DNA from: an uncultured Clostridium sp.
Lineage (GTDB): Bacteria > Bacillota_A > Clostridia > Lachnospirales > Lachnospiraceae
Assembly: GCA_945836785.1 (NCBI GenBank)
Contig: CAMAMD010000077.1
Span: 1-6,498 of the forward strand
Length of the DNA: 6,498 nucleotides
Direction: 5' to 3'
Part shown: one piece after another, positions 1 through 6,436 of the stretch
Numbering within the stretch: the stretch's first letter is position 1
Layout of the letters: the number at the start of each line of letters is the position of its first letter
Position numbers and translations under genes: made by a program
The notes under the pieces: model-generated
Databases searched by the model: none
Told to the model about the DNA's origin: nothing
What the model saw: the letters and a program-made list of their open reading frames with translations, nothing else

Positions 1-99
1 ATAACATTTTTAAACCGTAAGTGGAAGAGTAAAAAAGGTTTTTTTCTTAAATGGTTTCGTGAGGAAATTGAATATGCAATCGCTGATTTTTATTGTTGA
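1..99 (+). other. possible 3' end of an unidentified upstream CDS
   Basis: Frame 1 is open from the first base to a TGA at 97-99, giving 32 residues rich in Lys, Phe and Trp and ending in IADFYC. The other two forward frames hit stops within the first 18 bases. An open run this short in AT-rich DNA can occur by chance, and I recognise no family. The stop overlaps the -35 element of the promoter at 96-124, which would suit a gene ending just before a new transcription unit. It could equally be plain intergenic DNA. Confidence 0.25.
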
Positions 100-124
100 T
101 TTTAAAAGGATGGACGATTATACT
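96..124 (+). promoter_or_regulatory. sigma-A-type promoter for the radical SAM-yqeY unit
   Basis: TTGATT at 96-101 and TATACT at 119-124 are separated by exactly 17 bases, matching the consensus at 4 of 6 and 5 of 6 positions. Transcription would start near 131, leaving a leader of about 40 bases before the start codon at 171. No operator-like palindrome is evident around it. Confidence 0.6.
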
Positions 125-170
125 ATAAACGGATGGAATTGAGAATAAATTATTTGAAGAAAGAAGTGGC

Positions 171-785
171 ATGATGGAGATACTTTATAAAGTTCACAAC
201 AATTTATATGTCAATCTGACAAACAAATGCCCATGTGCCTGCACATTTTGCCTGAGACAAAACATGGATCATGTGGGAGAGTCTGCAAGTCTGTGGCTGG
301 AAAGAGAGCCTTCATTCGAGGAGGTAAAGGAAGCGTTTAAAGCATTTGATATGGCTGAATATCAGGAGTTGGTATTCTGCGGTTTCGGAGAACCCACAGA
401 GGCGTTGGATGTACTTATAAAAACAGCTCAATATGTCAAGAATACATGGGATAAGAAGATTCGACTCAATACAAACGGATTGGGAAATCTGATACACGGA
501 AGAAATATCGTACCGGAGCTTGCGGGGTTAATTGATATTGTTTCGATAAGTCTGAATACACCGAATGCCAAGCGGTATCATGATATAGTGAGAAGCAGAT
601 TTGGAGAACAGTCATTTCAGGCAATGATAGATTTTGCCAGGGAATGTACAAATTATATTCCGAACGTGGTAATGTCTACGGTCGCAACTACCATTACAAA
701 GGAAGAGGAAAAGGAATGTCAGGCAATCTGTGATTCTATAGGGGCGACGTACAGGATACGTCCGTGGGAGAGCGGAGAAGAATAA
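171..785 (+). CDS. small radical SAM protein, TatD-associated type
   Basis: The 204-residue protein has a radical SAM cluster motif near its N-terminus, C20-x3-C24-x2-C27 (CPCACTFC), which binds a [4Fe-4S] cluster that cleaves S-adenosylmethionine. The following FCGFGEPT segment (about residues 69-76) matches the GGE-like SAM-binding strand, and RLNTNG and IVSISLN are later barrel strands. Size and sequence style fit the short standalone radical SAM family often found beside or fused to TatD nucleases; its substrate is unknown. No second cluster or SPASM-like extension is visible, so the fold would be a partial barrel. The start at 171 has a weak purine-rich stretch before it (157-166), and a second ATG follows directly at 174. 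A stop at 126-128 closes the frame upstream. It lies 14 bases before yqeY and is probably co-transcribed with it. No tatD gene is in the window. Confidence 0.88.
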   Translation: MMEILYKVHNNLYVNLTNKCPCACTFCLRQNMDHVGESASLWLEREPSFEEVKEAFKAFDMAEYQELVFCGFGEPTEALDVLIKTAQYVKNTWDKKIRLNTNGLGNLIHGRNIVPELAGLIDIVSISLNTPNAKRYHDIVRSRFGEQSFQAMIDFARECTNYIPNVVMSTVATTITKEEEKECQAICDSIGATYRIRPWESGEE

Positions 786-799
786 GGAGGTAAAAGAAT

Positions 800-1237
800 A
801 TGCAGTTTGAAACATTGCAAAAGGACATGATTGCTGCCATGAAGGCAAGGGATAAGGATACGAAGGATGCGATATCTTCACTGATATCAGCAGTAAAAAA
901 GGTTGCTATAGATGAGGGACACCGGGATGATATCGGGGAAGAACTGGTAAACCGGGTGATATTAAAGGAACAGAAGACGGCAAAGGAGCAGCTTGACAGT
1001 TGCCCTGCTGACAGAACGGATTTGCTTGCGGCATATCAGCTCAGATATGATGTGATCAGCAGGTATGCACCGCAGATGATGAATGAGGATGAGGTGAAAG
1101 CATTGGTTACCACACAGTTTGCTGAGGTGGTTGGTTCAAAAAATAAGGGTATGATTATGAAAAGTATTATGCCGGTGTTGAAAGGAAAGGCTGATGGCAA
1201 GGTGATCAGCAAGGTTGTGGATGAATTGTGTAAATAA
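800..1237 (+). CDS. yqeY: GatB/YqeY domain protein
   Basis: This 145-residue protein is full length for the YqeY family and resembles the C-terminal tail domain of GatB, the tRNA-dependent amidotransferase subunit. Recognisable features are the helical start (LQKDMIAAMKARDKDT), the charged central region ending in the ILKEQKTAKEQL segment, and the C-terminal GMIMKSIMPVLKGKADGKVISKVV block typical of the family. It is a soluble cytoplasmic protein; the free-standing form has been suggested to bind tRNA or act in amidation, but its job is not established. An excellent Shine-Dalgarno (AAGGAGGT, 784-791) sits 8 bases before the ATG and overlaps the stop of the radical SAM gene, so the two are almost certainly one transcription unit. 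In many Firmicutes yqeY follows rpsU, which is not the case here. Confidence 0.9.
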   Translation: MQFETLQKDMIAAMKARDKDTKDAISSLISAVKKVAIDEGHRDDIGEELVNRVILKEQKTAKEQLDSCPADRTDLLAAYQLRYDVISRYAPQMMNEDEVKALVTTQFAEVVGSKNKGMIMKSIMPVLKGKADGKVISKVVDELCK

Positions 1238-1353
1238 TCCGCACAACGTAAAATAGTTCGTGTAATAGACGGGATTTATGTGAACAATAAAATGTGATTG
1301 GTCGAATTGACATATAGGGGGTATGCATGCCTTCCGGTCATAATGGTAATCAG

Positions 1354-1360
1354 AAAGGGA
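1354..1360 (+). promoter_or_regulatory. ribosome binding site fixing the pyk start
   Basis: AAAGGGA lies 6 bases before ATG 1367. It supports a start there rather than at the in-frame TTG at 1298, whose extra 23 residues do not resemble pyruvate kinase. Confidence 0.7.
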
Positions 1361-1366
1361 AAAGAT

Positions 1367-2785
1367 ATGAGAAAGACGAAGATTGTTTGTACATTGGGAC
1401 CATCAACGGATGATGAGGCAGTTTTAAGGAGATTGATCGAGGCCGGCATGAATGTGGCGAGATTGAATTTTTCTCATGGGACGCATGAGGAGCAGAAACG
1501 TCGTATGGATATGGTAAAAAAGCTTCGTGCAGAGCTTAACAAGCCGGTGGCGATTCTCCTTGATACGAAGGGACCGGAGATACGCACCAGAGATTTTGAG
1601 GGCGGCAGAGTTGAAGTAAAGGCGGGGGATTTTTTCACGCTGACAACGAGAGAGCTGCTCGGAGACAGTACGATTACTTCCATAACATATAAGGATTTGT
1701 ATAAGGATGTGCAGATTGGAACCCATATCCTGATTGATGATGGTTTGATTGAGCTGGAGGTAAAATCAATCAGTGACGGAGATATTCTCTGCGAGGTTAT
1801 AAACGGAGGCTTTATCTCCAATCACAAAGGTATTAATGTGCCGGATGTACATTTAAATATGCCGTATATGAGCCAGACAGATATCGATGACATATTGTTT
1901 GGTATAGAGCAGGATGTGGATTTTGTTGCGGCATCCTTTGTCCGGAGTGCAAGAGACGTGCTGGAGATAAGAAATCTTCTGGATGAAAATGGAGGTAAGA
2001 ATATTAATATTATTTCCAAAATCGAGAATTCAGAGGGTGTTAATCATATTGATGATATAATTTATGTTTCAGATGGTATCATGGTTGCCCGCGGTGATAT
2101 GGGTGTTGAGATACCGGGGGAGGAAGTTCCGGTTATTCAGAAGATGATTATTCATAAGGTTTATAATGCCGGGAAGCAGGTTATTACCGCAACCCAGATG
2201 TTGGATTCCATGATCAAAAATCCAAGGCCGACCAGGGCGGAGACAACGGATGTTGCAAATGCTATCTACGACGGAACCAGTGCGATTATGCTGTCCGGCG
2301 AGACTGCTGCTGGATTGTATCCGGTTGAGGCGGTTGAAACCATGGTCAGGATTGCGGAGAGAACAGAACGGGATATCGATTACTGCAAGCAGTTTTTCCA
2401 TTACGACAGAAAAGCAAATCAAAATGTTACGGATGCTGTATGTCATGCGGCATGTACAACGGCGATAGACCTGAATGCGGCTGCGATTGTAATTGTAACA
2501 AAATCGGGTCGTTCGGCGAGAAATATATCCAAGTACAGACCGAACTGTAACATCATTGCAGGTACAACCAGTGATAAGGCCAGCAGACAGCTCAATATGT
2601 CATGGGGTGTAACGCCGATTCACATTGAAGAACAGCAGGAAATATTCGGATTATTTGATCATGCCGTGGAAGCAGGAAAACAACAGGGATTGCTCAAAGC
2701 GGGTGATACAGTGGTAGTCGGAGCCGGTGTCCCACTCGGGGTATCGGGTAATACAAACATGCTTAAGGTACAGGTGGTAGAGTAA
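1367..2785 (+). CDS. pyk: pyruvate kinase
   Basis: Pyruvate kinase transfers phosphate from phosphoenolpyruvate to ADP, the final ATP-yielding step of glycolysis, in the cytoplasm. The 472-residue product shows the N-terminal KTKIVCTLGPS block, the substrate-binding ARLNFSHG segment (about 31-38), the DTKGPEIRT segment (about 66-74), the active-site signature ISKIENSEG with catalytic-region Lys218 and Glu220, the metal-binding VARGDMGVE (Asp244) and TATQMLDSM. Glu71 in GPEIRT corresponds to the residue associated with K+-dependent enzymes. The regulatory C-domain ends in VQVVE, with no extra PEP-utiliser domain of the kind seen in Bacillus enzymes. I chose ATG 1367 over an in-frame TTG at 1298: AAAGGGA at 1354-1360 is spaced 6 bases from it, and family homology begins at MRKTKIV. 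Its stop is one base before hydG. Confidence 0.97.
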   Translation: MRKTKIVCTLGPSTDDEAVLRRLIEAGMNVARLNFSHGTHEEQKRRMDMVKKLRAELNKPVAILLDTKGPEIRTRDFEGGRVEVKAGDFFTLTTRELLGDSTITSITYKDLYKDVQIGTHILIDDGLIELEVKSISDGDILCEVINGGFISNHKGINVPDVHLNMPYMSQTDIDDILFGIEQDVDFVAASFVRSARDVLEIRNLLDENGGKNINIISKIENSEGVNHIDDIIYVSDGIMVARGDMGVEIPGEEVPVIQKMIIHKVYNAGKQVITATQMLDSMIKNPRPTRAETTDVANAIYDGTSAIMLSGETAAGLYPVEAVETMVRIAERTERDIDYCKQFFHYDRKANQNVTDAVCHAACTTAIDLNAAAIVIVTKSGRSARNISKYRPNCNIIAGTTSDKASRQLNMSWGVTPIHIEEQQEIFGLFDHAVEAGKQQGLLKAGDTVVVGAGVPLGVSGNTNMLKVQVVE

Positions 2786-2786
2786 T

Positions 2787-4205
2787 ATGTATGATCCGAG
2801 ATCAATGAAAGCCGAGGAGTTTATCAGCGATGAGGAGATTATGGATACGCTGGCATATGCCGAGGAGAATAAAAATAATCTCACGCTGATTGATAGCATC
2901 ATAGATAAAGCAAGGCTGAGAAAAGGATTGTCTCACAGGGAGGCATCGGTGCTGCTTGCCTGTGAGGATGCGGATAGAATTGCACAGATATATGATCTGG
3001 CTGAGCAGATTAAGAAAGATTTTTATGGCAACCGTATCGTTATGTTTGCCCCGCTTTATCTGTCAAATTATTGTATTAATGGCTGTGTATACTGTCCGTA
3101 TCATATTAAAAATAAGCATATTGCCAGGAAAAAACTGACGCAGGAGGAGATTCGGCGCGAGGTTATTGCGTTACAGGATATGGGACATAAGCGTCTGGCT
3201 ATCGAGGCCGGTGAGGACCCACAGAATAATCCTATCGAATATATTTTGGAAAGCATCAATACCATCTATGGTATCAAACATAAAAATGGTGCAATCCGCC
3301 GTGTGAATGTGAATATCGCTGCGACAACGGTGGAGGAGTACCGTATGCTTAAGGATGCGGGAATCGGAACCTATATCTTGTTTCAGGAGACATATAACAA
3401 AAAAGGCTATGAGGAGCTACATCCATATGGACCGAAAAGTGATTATGCATATCACACCGAGGCCATGGACAGAGCTATGGAAGCCGGGATTGATGATGTC
3501 GGTCTTGGCGTTTTGTTCGGCCTTCAGATGTACCGGTATGAGTTTGCGGGACTTCTCATGCATGCAGAGCATCTGGAAGCGATTCATGGTGTCGGACCGC
3601 ATACCATCAGTGTGCCGAGGGTGAAACCGGCGGATGATATAAACCCGGAAGCGTTTGATAATGGAATCAGCGACGATATATTTGCAAAGATATGTGCATT
3701 AATCAGAATCAGTGTGCCATATACCGGTATGATAATTTCGACGAGAGAGAGTCAGGCTGTTCGGGAGAAGGTAATCCGGCTTGGCGTTTCTCAGATCAGC
3801 GGGGGGTCCAAGACCAGCGTTGGCGGATACTATGAGCCGGAACCGGAGGACGCCCGTTCGGAGCAGTTTGATGTCAGTGATACCAGAACGCTGGATGAGG
3901 TTGTGAGATGGCTGATGGAGATTGGCTATATTCCGAGCTTTTGTACGGCCTGCTATCGTGAGGGAAGAACCGGAGACCGGTTTATGAGCTTATGCAAATC
4001 CGGTCAGATACAGAACTGTTGTCATCCGAATGCACTTATGACTTTGAAAGAATATCTGATAGATTACGCATCCGAGGATACAAAACGTATCGGTGATGCC
4101 TTGATACAGGCGGAGCTTGCAAATATTCCGCGGGAGAAGGTTCGGGAGATTTGCAGGGAAAATTTGGCGAAGATAGAACAGGGAATTCGGGATTTCAGGT
4201 TTTAA
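2787..4205 (+). CDS. hydG: [FeFe]-hydrogenase maturase HydG (radical SAM tyrosine lyase)
   Basis: HydG cleaves tyrosine to p-cresol and a glycine-derived fragment, and builds the CO- and CN-bearing iron unit used for the hydrogenase H-cluster. The 472-residue protein is of usual length. The radical SAM motif is C96-x3-C100-x2-C103 (CINGCVYC) following APLYLSNY. The HydG-specific C-terminal cluster motif C386-x2-C389-x22-C412 is intact, and this separates it from the related thiamine enzyme ThiH. His272 in the GPHTISVPR segment is probably the histidine that holds the labile dangler iron, judged from recalled HydG sequences. The start MYDPRSMKAEEFI fits the family N-terminus; AGGTGG at 2772-2777 lies 9 bases upstream. 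The gene begins one base after the pyk stop, so co-transcription and translational coupling are likely. hydF follows after 60 bases. Confidence 0.97.
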   Translation: MYDPRSMKAEEFISDEEIMDTLAYAEENKNNLTLIDSIIDKARLRKGLSHREASVLLACEDADRIAQIYDLAEQIKKDFYGNRIVMFAPLYLSNYCINGCVYCPYHIKNKHIARKKLTQEEIRREVIALQDMGHKRLAIEAGEDPQNNPIEYILESINTIYGIKHKNGAIRRVNVNIAATTVEEYRMLKDAGIGTYILFQETYNKKGYEELHPYGPKSDYAYHTEAMDRAMEAGIDDVGLGVLFGLQMYRYEFAGLLMHAEHLEAIHGVGPHTISVPRVKPADDINPEAFDNGISDDIFAKICALIRISVPYTGMIISTRESQAVREKVIRLGVSQISGGSKTSVGGYYEPEPEDARSEQFDVSDTRTLDEVVRWLMEIGYIPSFCTACYREGRTGDRFMSLCKSGQIQNCCHPNALMTLKEYLIDYASEDTKRIGDALIQAELANIPREKVREICRENLAKIEQGIRDFRF

Positions 4206-4251
4206 TGCAGTACAAATACAGATAGTTGTCTTTTGGTATGGAAGAACGGAC

Positions 4252-4257
4252 AGGGGG
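4252..4257 (+). promoter_or_regulatory. ribosome binding site fixing the hydF start
   Basis: AGGGGG is 8 bases upstream of ATG 4266 and 14 upstream of the next in-frame ATG at 4272, favouring the first as the start. Confidence 0.6.
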
Positions 4258-4265
4258 CGTGTGGT

Positions 4266-5468
4266 ATGAGTATGAACAGTACACCATCGGCAAATCGGTT
4301 ACATATCGGTTTTTTTGGCAGGCGTAATGCGGGTAAATCCAGTGTAGTGAATGCGGTGACAAATCAGGAACTGTCTGTGGTTTCTGATACAAAGGGGACG
4401 ACGACGGATCCCGTCACAAAGTCTATGGAGCTGCTACCCCTGGGCCCGGTGCTGATTATAGATACGCCCGGTTATGATGATGAGGGTGCATTGGGAGAGT
4501 TGCGTGTCAAAAAAGCAAAACAGGTATTAAACAAGACGGACATCGCTGTCCTTGTGGTGGATGCGACGGTGGGAATATCCCCTGTGGATTATGAGCTGAT
4601 TGCCTTGTTTCAGGCAAAGAAGATACCGTATCTGACAGCATATAATAAATGTGATTTGCTTTCTGTACGTGATATGAGGACATTGTCTCAGGATGCAAGT
4701 TCGGTTCTGGTAAGTGCTACTGACAGGAAAAATATAGATCAGTTAAAAGAAAAGATTGCACTTCTGGTAGACCCGGAGGATGAAAAAAAATTGGTTTCAG
4801 ATTTGGTCTTGCCTGGAGATATAGTCGTTTTGGTTACGCCGATTGATTCTGCTGCGCCAAAGGGAAGACTGATTCTGCCCCAGCAGCAGGTGATTCGGGA
4901 TCTGCTTTCGGCGGACGCTGTTTCGGTTGTTATCAAGGAAAATGAGGTGGAACAGACACTTGCCATGCTTGCAAAAAAACCAAGAATGGTGATTACAGAC
5001 AGTCAGGCGTTTCATATTGTGGCAAAGGCAACACCGCGTGATATACCACTTACTTCATTCTCTATTTTGATGGCACGATACAAAGGATTTCTTTCATCTG
5101 CCGTGGCAGGGGCGATGGCAATTGATGGTTTGCAGGATGGTGATAAGGTGCTTATCTGTGAAGGATGTACGCATCATCGACAATGCGATGATATCGGAAC
5201 CGTGAAACTGCCGCGGTGGCTGGAGACATATACAGGAAAAAGCCTTCTGTATGAATTTACATCCGGTGGAGGCTTCCCGGAGGAACTTTCACCATATAAG
5301 GTCATCATCCATTGCGGAGGCTGCATGCTCAATGAGCGTGAGGTACAATACCGCATGAAATGTGCACAGGATCAGGGCGTGCCTTTTACAAATTACGGAA
5401 CGGTCATTGCACTGACACAGGGAATCCTGTCGCGCTCCCTGGAAATATTCGATGGACGATATGAATAA
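4266..5468 (+). CDS. hydF: [FeFe]-hydrogenase maturase HydF (GTPase scaffold)
   Basis: HydF is a GTPase and [4Fe-4S] scaffold on which the [2Fe] subcluster is assembled and from which it is handed to apo-hydrogenase. The 400-residue product has an N-terminal GTPase domain: P-loop GRRNAGKSS (residues 18-26), switch I TKGTTTDP (about 42-49), G3 DTPG (66-69) and G4 NKCD (127-130). A dimerisation region spans roughly 170-265. The C-terminal cluster domain has the family motif C301-x-H303-x45-H349-C350-x2-C353. I chose ATG 4266 because AGGGGG (4252-4257) precedes it by 8 bases; an in-frame TTG at 4233 would add 11 residues without family similarity, and ATG 4272 is a less well spaced alternative. 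The gene lies 60 bases after hydG in the same likely operon. A large palindrome with a terminator-like core begins a few bases after its stop. Confidence 0.96.
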   Translation: MSMNSTPSANRLHIGFFGRRNAGKSSVVNAVTNQELSVVSDTKGTTTDPVTKSMELLPLGPVLIIDTPGYDDEGALGELRVKKAKQVLNKTDIAVLVVDATVGISPVDYELIALFQAKKIPYLTAYNKCDLLSVRDMRTLSQDASSVLVSATDRKNIDQLKEKIALLVDPEDEKKLVSDLVLPGDIVVLVTPIDSAAPKGRLILPQQQVIRDLLSADAVSVVIKENEVEQTLAMLAKKPRMVITDSQAFHIVAKATPRDIPLTSFSILMARYKGFLSSAVAGAMAIDGLQDGDKVLICEGCTHHRQCDDIGTVKLPRWLETYTGKSLLYEFTSGGGFPEELSPYKVIIHCGGCMLNEREVQYRMKCAQDQGVPFTNYGTVIALTQGILSRSLEIFDGRYE

Positions 5469-5485
5469 AATATTGAAATGAGAAC

Positions 5486-5526
5486 TGCCCAAATTAGGGC
5501 ATATACGGTGAATCTATGTATAATCA
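5486..5526 (+). repeat. left arm of the 41-bp inverted repeat
   Basis: The arm runs from TGCCCAAAT to GTATAATCA and pairs with 5671-5711. It differs from the reverse complement of the right arm only at 5495, 5511 and 5512. It begins 17 bases after the hydF stop codon. Confidence 0.92.
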
Positions 5527-5560
5527 GGAAACCGTTTGTGAACGCCGGCACTTAACGAGG

Positions 5561-5623
5561 CAAAAGGCGCACCCCATTCAGCAATACATGAAATGTAAAT
5601 TATTGAATGGGGTGCGCTTTTTG
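5561..5623 (+). terminator. intrinsic terminator-like hairpin in the palindrome core
   Basis: A perfect 14-bp stem (5567-5580 with 5604-5617; GCGCACCCCATTCA) is followed by TTTTT at 5618-5622. It extends through the A-run at 5562-5565 pairing with those Ts. The loop contains a small 5-bp hairpin (TACAT, 5585-5589, with ATGTA, 5593-5597). The A-run on the left gives a T-run on the opposite strand, so it could terminate from both directions. It would end the pyk-hydG-hydF transcript about 150 bases after the hydF stop and insulate the cupin gene. Confidence 0.65.
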
Positions 5624-5670
5624 TCGAGTTTAGTACCGCTGCGTGAGCAACGAACGAGAGTGTGTTTTCA

Positions 5671-5711
5671 TGATTATACATAGAGCCACCGTATATGCCC
5701 TGATTTGGGCA
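5671..5711 (-). repeat. right arm of the 41-bp inverted repeat
   Basis: This is the reverse-complement partner of 5486-5526. It ends 13 bases before the -35 hexamer of the cupin promoter, so any fold of the palindrome abuts that promoter. Confidence 0.92.
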
Positions 5712-5724
5712 CTCTTATTTGGTT

Positions 5725-5753
5725 TTCACATTTAATGAATATAGACATATGAT
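5725..5753 (+). promoter_or_regulatory. sigma-A-type promoter for the cupin gene
   Basis: TTCACA at 5725-5730 and TATGAT at 5748-5753 are spaced by 17 bases, each matching the consensus hexamer at 5 of 6 positions. Transcription would begin near 5760, giving a leader of about 30 bases with GTGGAG (5779-5784) as ribosome binding site. It lies just outside the right arm of the palindrome. Confidence 0.65.
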
Positions 5754-5791
5754 ATTGATAGAAGAATGACAGGATTTTGTGGAGAATGGAA

Positions 5792-6214
5792 ATGAATAAG
5801 AATCAGAGAGATTATGGACTGAATCCGTATGTGACCAACGTTGAGCGGGATGCGATGAAAAATTCTGATTTTCGCACCGCTATCTGGACAGGGGAATATG
5901 CACAGATGACAATTATGTGCATACCTTCGTGTGGAGATATCGGTTTGGAGATGCATGCGGATACGGACCAGATTATACGTGTGGAACAGGGCTGTGGGGT
6001 TGTAATGATGGGGAAAAAACAGTGTGAGCATGATTTTGAATGGATGTTAAATAAAGGGGATGTAATCTTTGTGCCGGCGGGAACATGGCATAATATTATA
6101 AATACCGGAAAATGCACCTTGAAAGTATCTTCTGTTTATGCTCCGCCGAAGCATCCGAGAGGAACAATCCACCATACCAAGGCAGACGCCGCATATCATG
6201 AGGAATCCCACTAA
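5792..6214 (+). CDS. small single-domain cupin protein
   Basis: A 140-residue, single-domain cupin, probably a metal-binding beta-barrel in the cytoplasm; its substrate cannot be read from the sequence. Cupin motif 1 is a variant, with H55-x-D57-x2-Q60-x6-G67 (HADTDQIIRVEQG) in place of the usual HxH...E. Motif 2 is canonical: G89-x5-P95-x-G97-x2-H100-x3-N104 (GDVIFVPAGTWHNIIN). The C-terminal YAPPKHPRGT...TKADA segment is characteristic of a group of small clostridial cupins as I recall them. I chose ATG 5792 because GTGGAG (5779-5784) lies 7 bases before it; ATG 5786 and TTG 5777 are in frame but badly spaced or overlap that site. It has its own promoter and is separated from hydF by the palindrome, so a role in hydrogenase maturation is not implied. 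No clear terminator follows the gene. Confidence 0.9.
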   Translation: MNKNQRDYGLNPYVTNVERDAMKNSDFRTAIWTGEYAQMTIMCIPSCGDIGLEMHADTDQIIRVEQGCGVVMMGKKQCEHDFEWMLNKGDVIFVPAGTWHNIINTGKCTLKVSSVYAPPKHPRGTIHHTKADAAYHEESH

Positions 6215-6320
6215 TTTTATGGGGAGGAAGCGGAGCCGGAGCAGGTATAGATTGGATTATTATATTAAGTTATTGAAAAAAATAATTGGCAAAATAATGA
6301 TATAAAATATTTGCATTTTA

Positions 6321-6329
6321 TGATAGAAT
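6321..6329 (+). promoter_or_regulatory. possible extended -10 promoter for the gene at the right end
   Basis: TGATAGAAT fits the extended -10 form TGnTATAAT at 8 positions out of the 9, counting n as free. It lies in a very AT-rich stretch (about 6247-6360). No good -35 hexamer is found at 16-18 bases upstream, so the call rests on the extended -10 alone. The leader to ATG 6437 would be about 100 bases. Confidence 0.35.
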
Positions 6330-6436
6330 AACGTAAATCGTATTATTATAAACAAAACGTGGTTTATATTATGGGGCGGAAGATGAAGACGGATATCGGA
6401 TGTGCTGCGTGTTATTTTAGGAGGAATACAGTCGAT

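Larger units (their letters stand above)
5476..5720. mobile_element. ~245-bp long imperfect palindrome, MITE-like
   Basis: The outer arms at 5486-5526 and 5671-5711 are reverse complements at 38 of 41 positions with no gap. On the + strand RNA one mismatch becomes a G-U pair (5495 with 5702), leaving a single 2x2 internal loop (5511-5512 against 5685-5686). Allowing a one-base bulge, pairing continues outward to about 5476 and 5720 (AAATGAGA against TCTTATTT). Inward the symmetry persists loosely through 5527-5560 against 5624-5670, the right side carrying about 13 extra bases, and resolves into the perfect inner stem at 5567-5580 and 5604-5617. There is no room for a transposase and I see no reading frame of note. 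A non-autonomous MITE or other palindromic repeat family is the best reading. I could not find a clear target-site duplication in the flanks, so mobility is inferred only from structure. Confidence 0.55.

Noticed and set aside
1275..1291. TTTAT...ATAAA dyad upstream of pyk, considered as a redox-regulator (Rex-like) operator
   Set aside because: Only 5-bp arms of A and T pair, and the centre does not match the known Rex operator pattern.
1298..1366. In-frame TTG extension of the pyruvate kinase, adding 23 residues
   Set aside because: The extension does not resemble the enzyme, lacks a well placed ribosome binding site, and the family N-terminus begins at ATG 1367 with a good site before it.
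1474..1821. Reverse-strand open frame of 115 codons inside pyk, with similar ones inside hydG, hydF and the cupin gene
   Set aside because: All lie opposite strongly conserved coding sequence and have no recognisable domain, so they are antisense shadows.
2787..4205. The hydG gene as ThiH, the related tyrosine lyase of thiamine synthesis
   Set aside because: The C-terminal Cys-x2-Cys-x22-Cys motif is present and hydF follows, both diagnostic of HydG. No thiamine genes are nearby.
4233..4265. In-frame TTG extension of HydF, adding 11 residues
   Set aside because: AGGGGG at 4252-4257 would lie inside it and is spaced well for ATG 4266. The added residues have no family similarity.
6215..6245. 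CCC...GGG pairing just after the cupin stop, considered as a terminator
   Set aside because: Only about 3-4 bases pair and no T-run follows.
6286..6314. TTGGCA and TTGCA boxes, considered as a sigma-54 promoter
   Set aside because: The GG and GC elements are about 24 bases apart instead of the near-fixed short spacing that sigma-54 needs.
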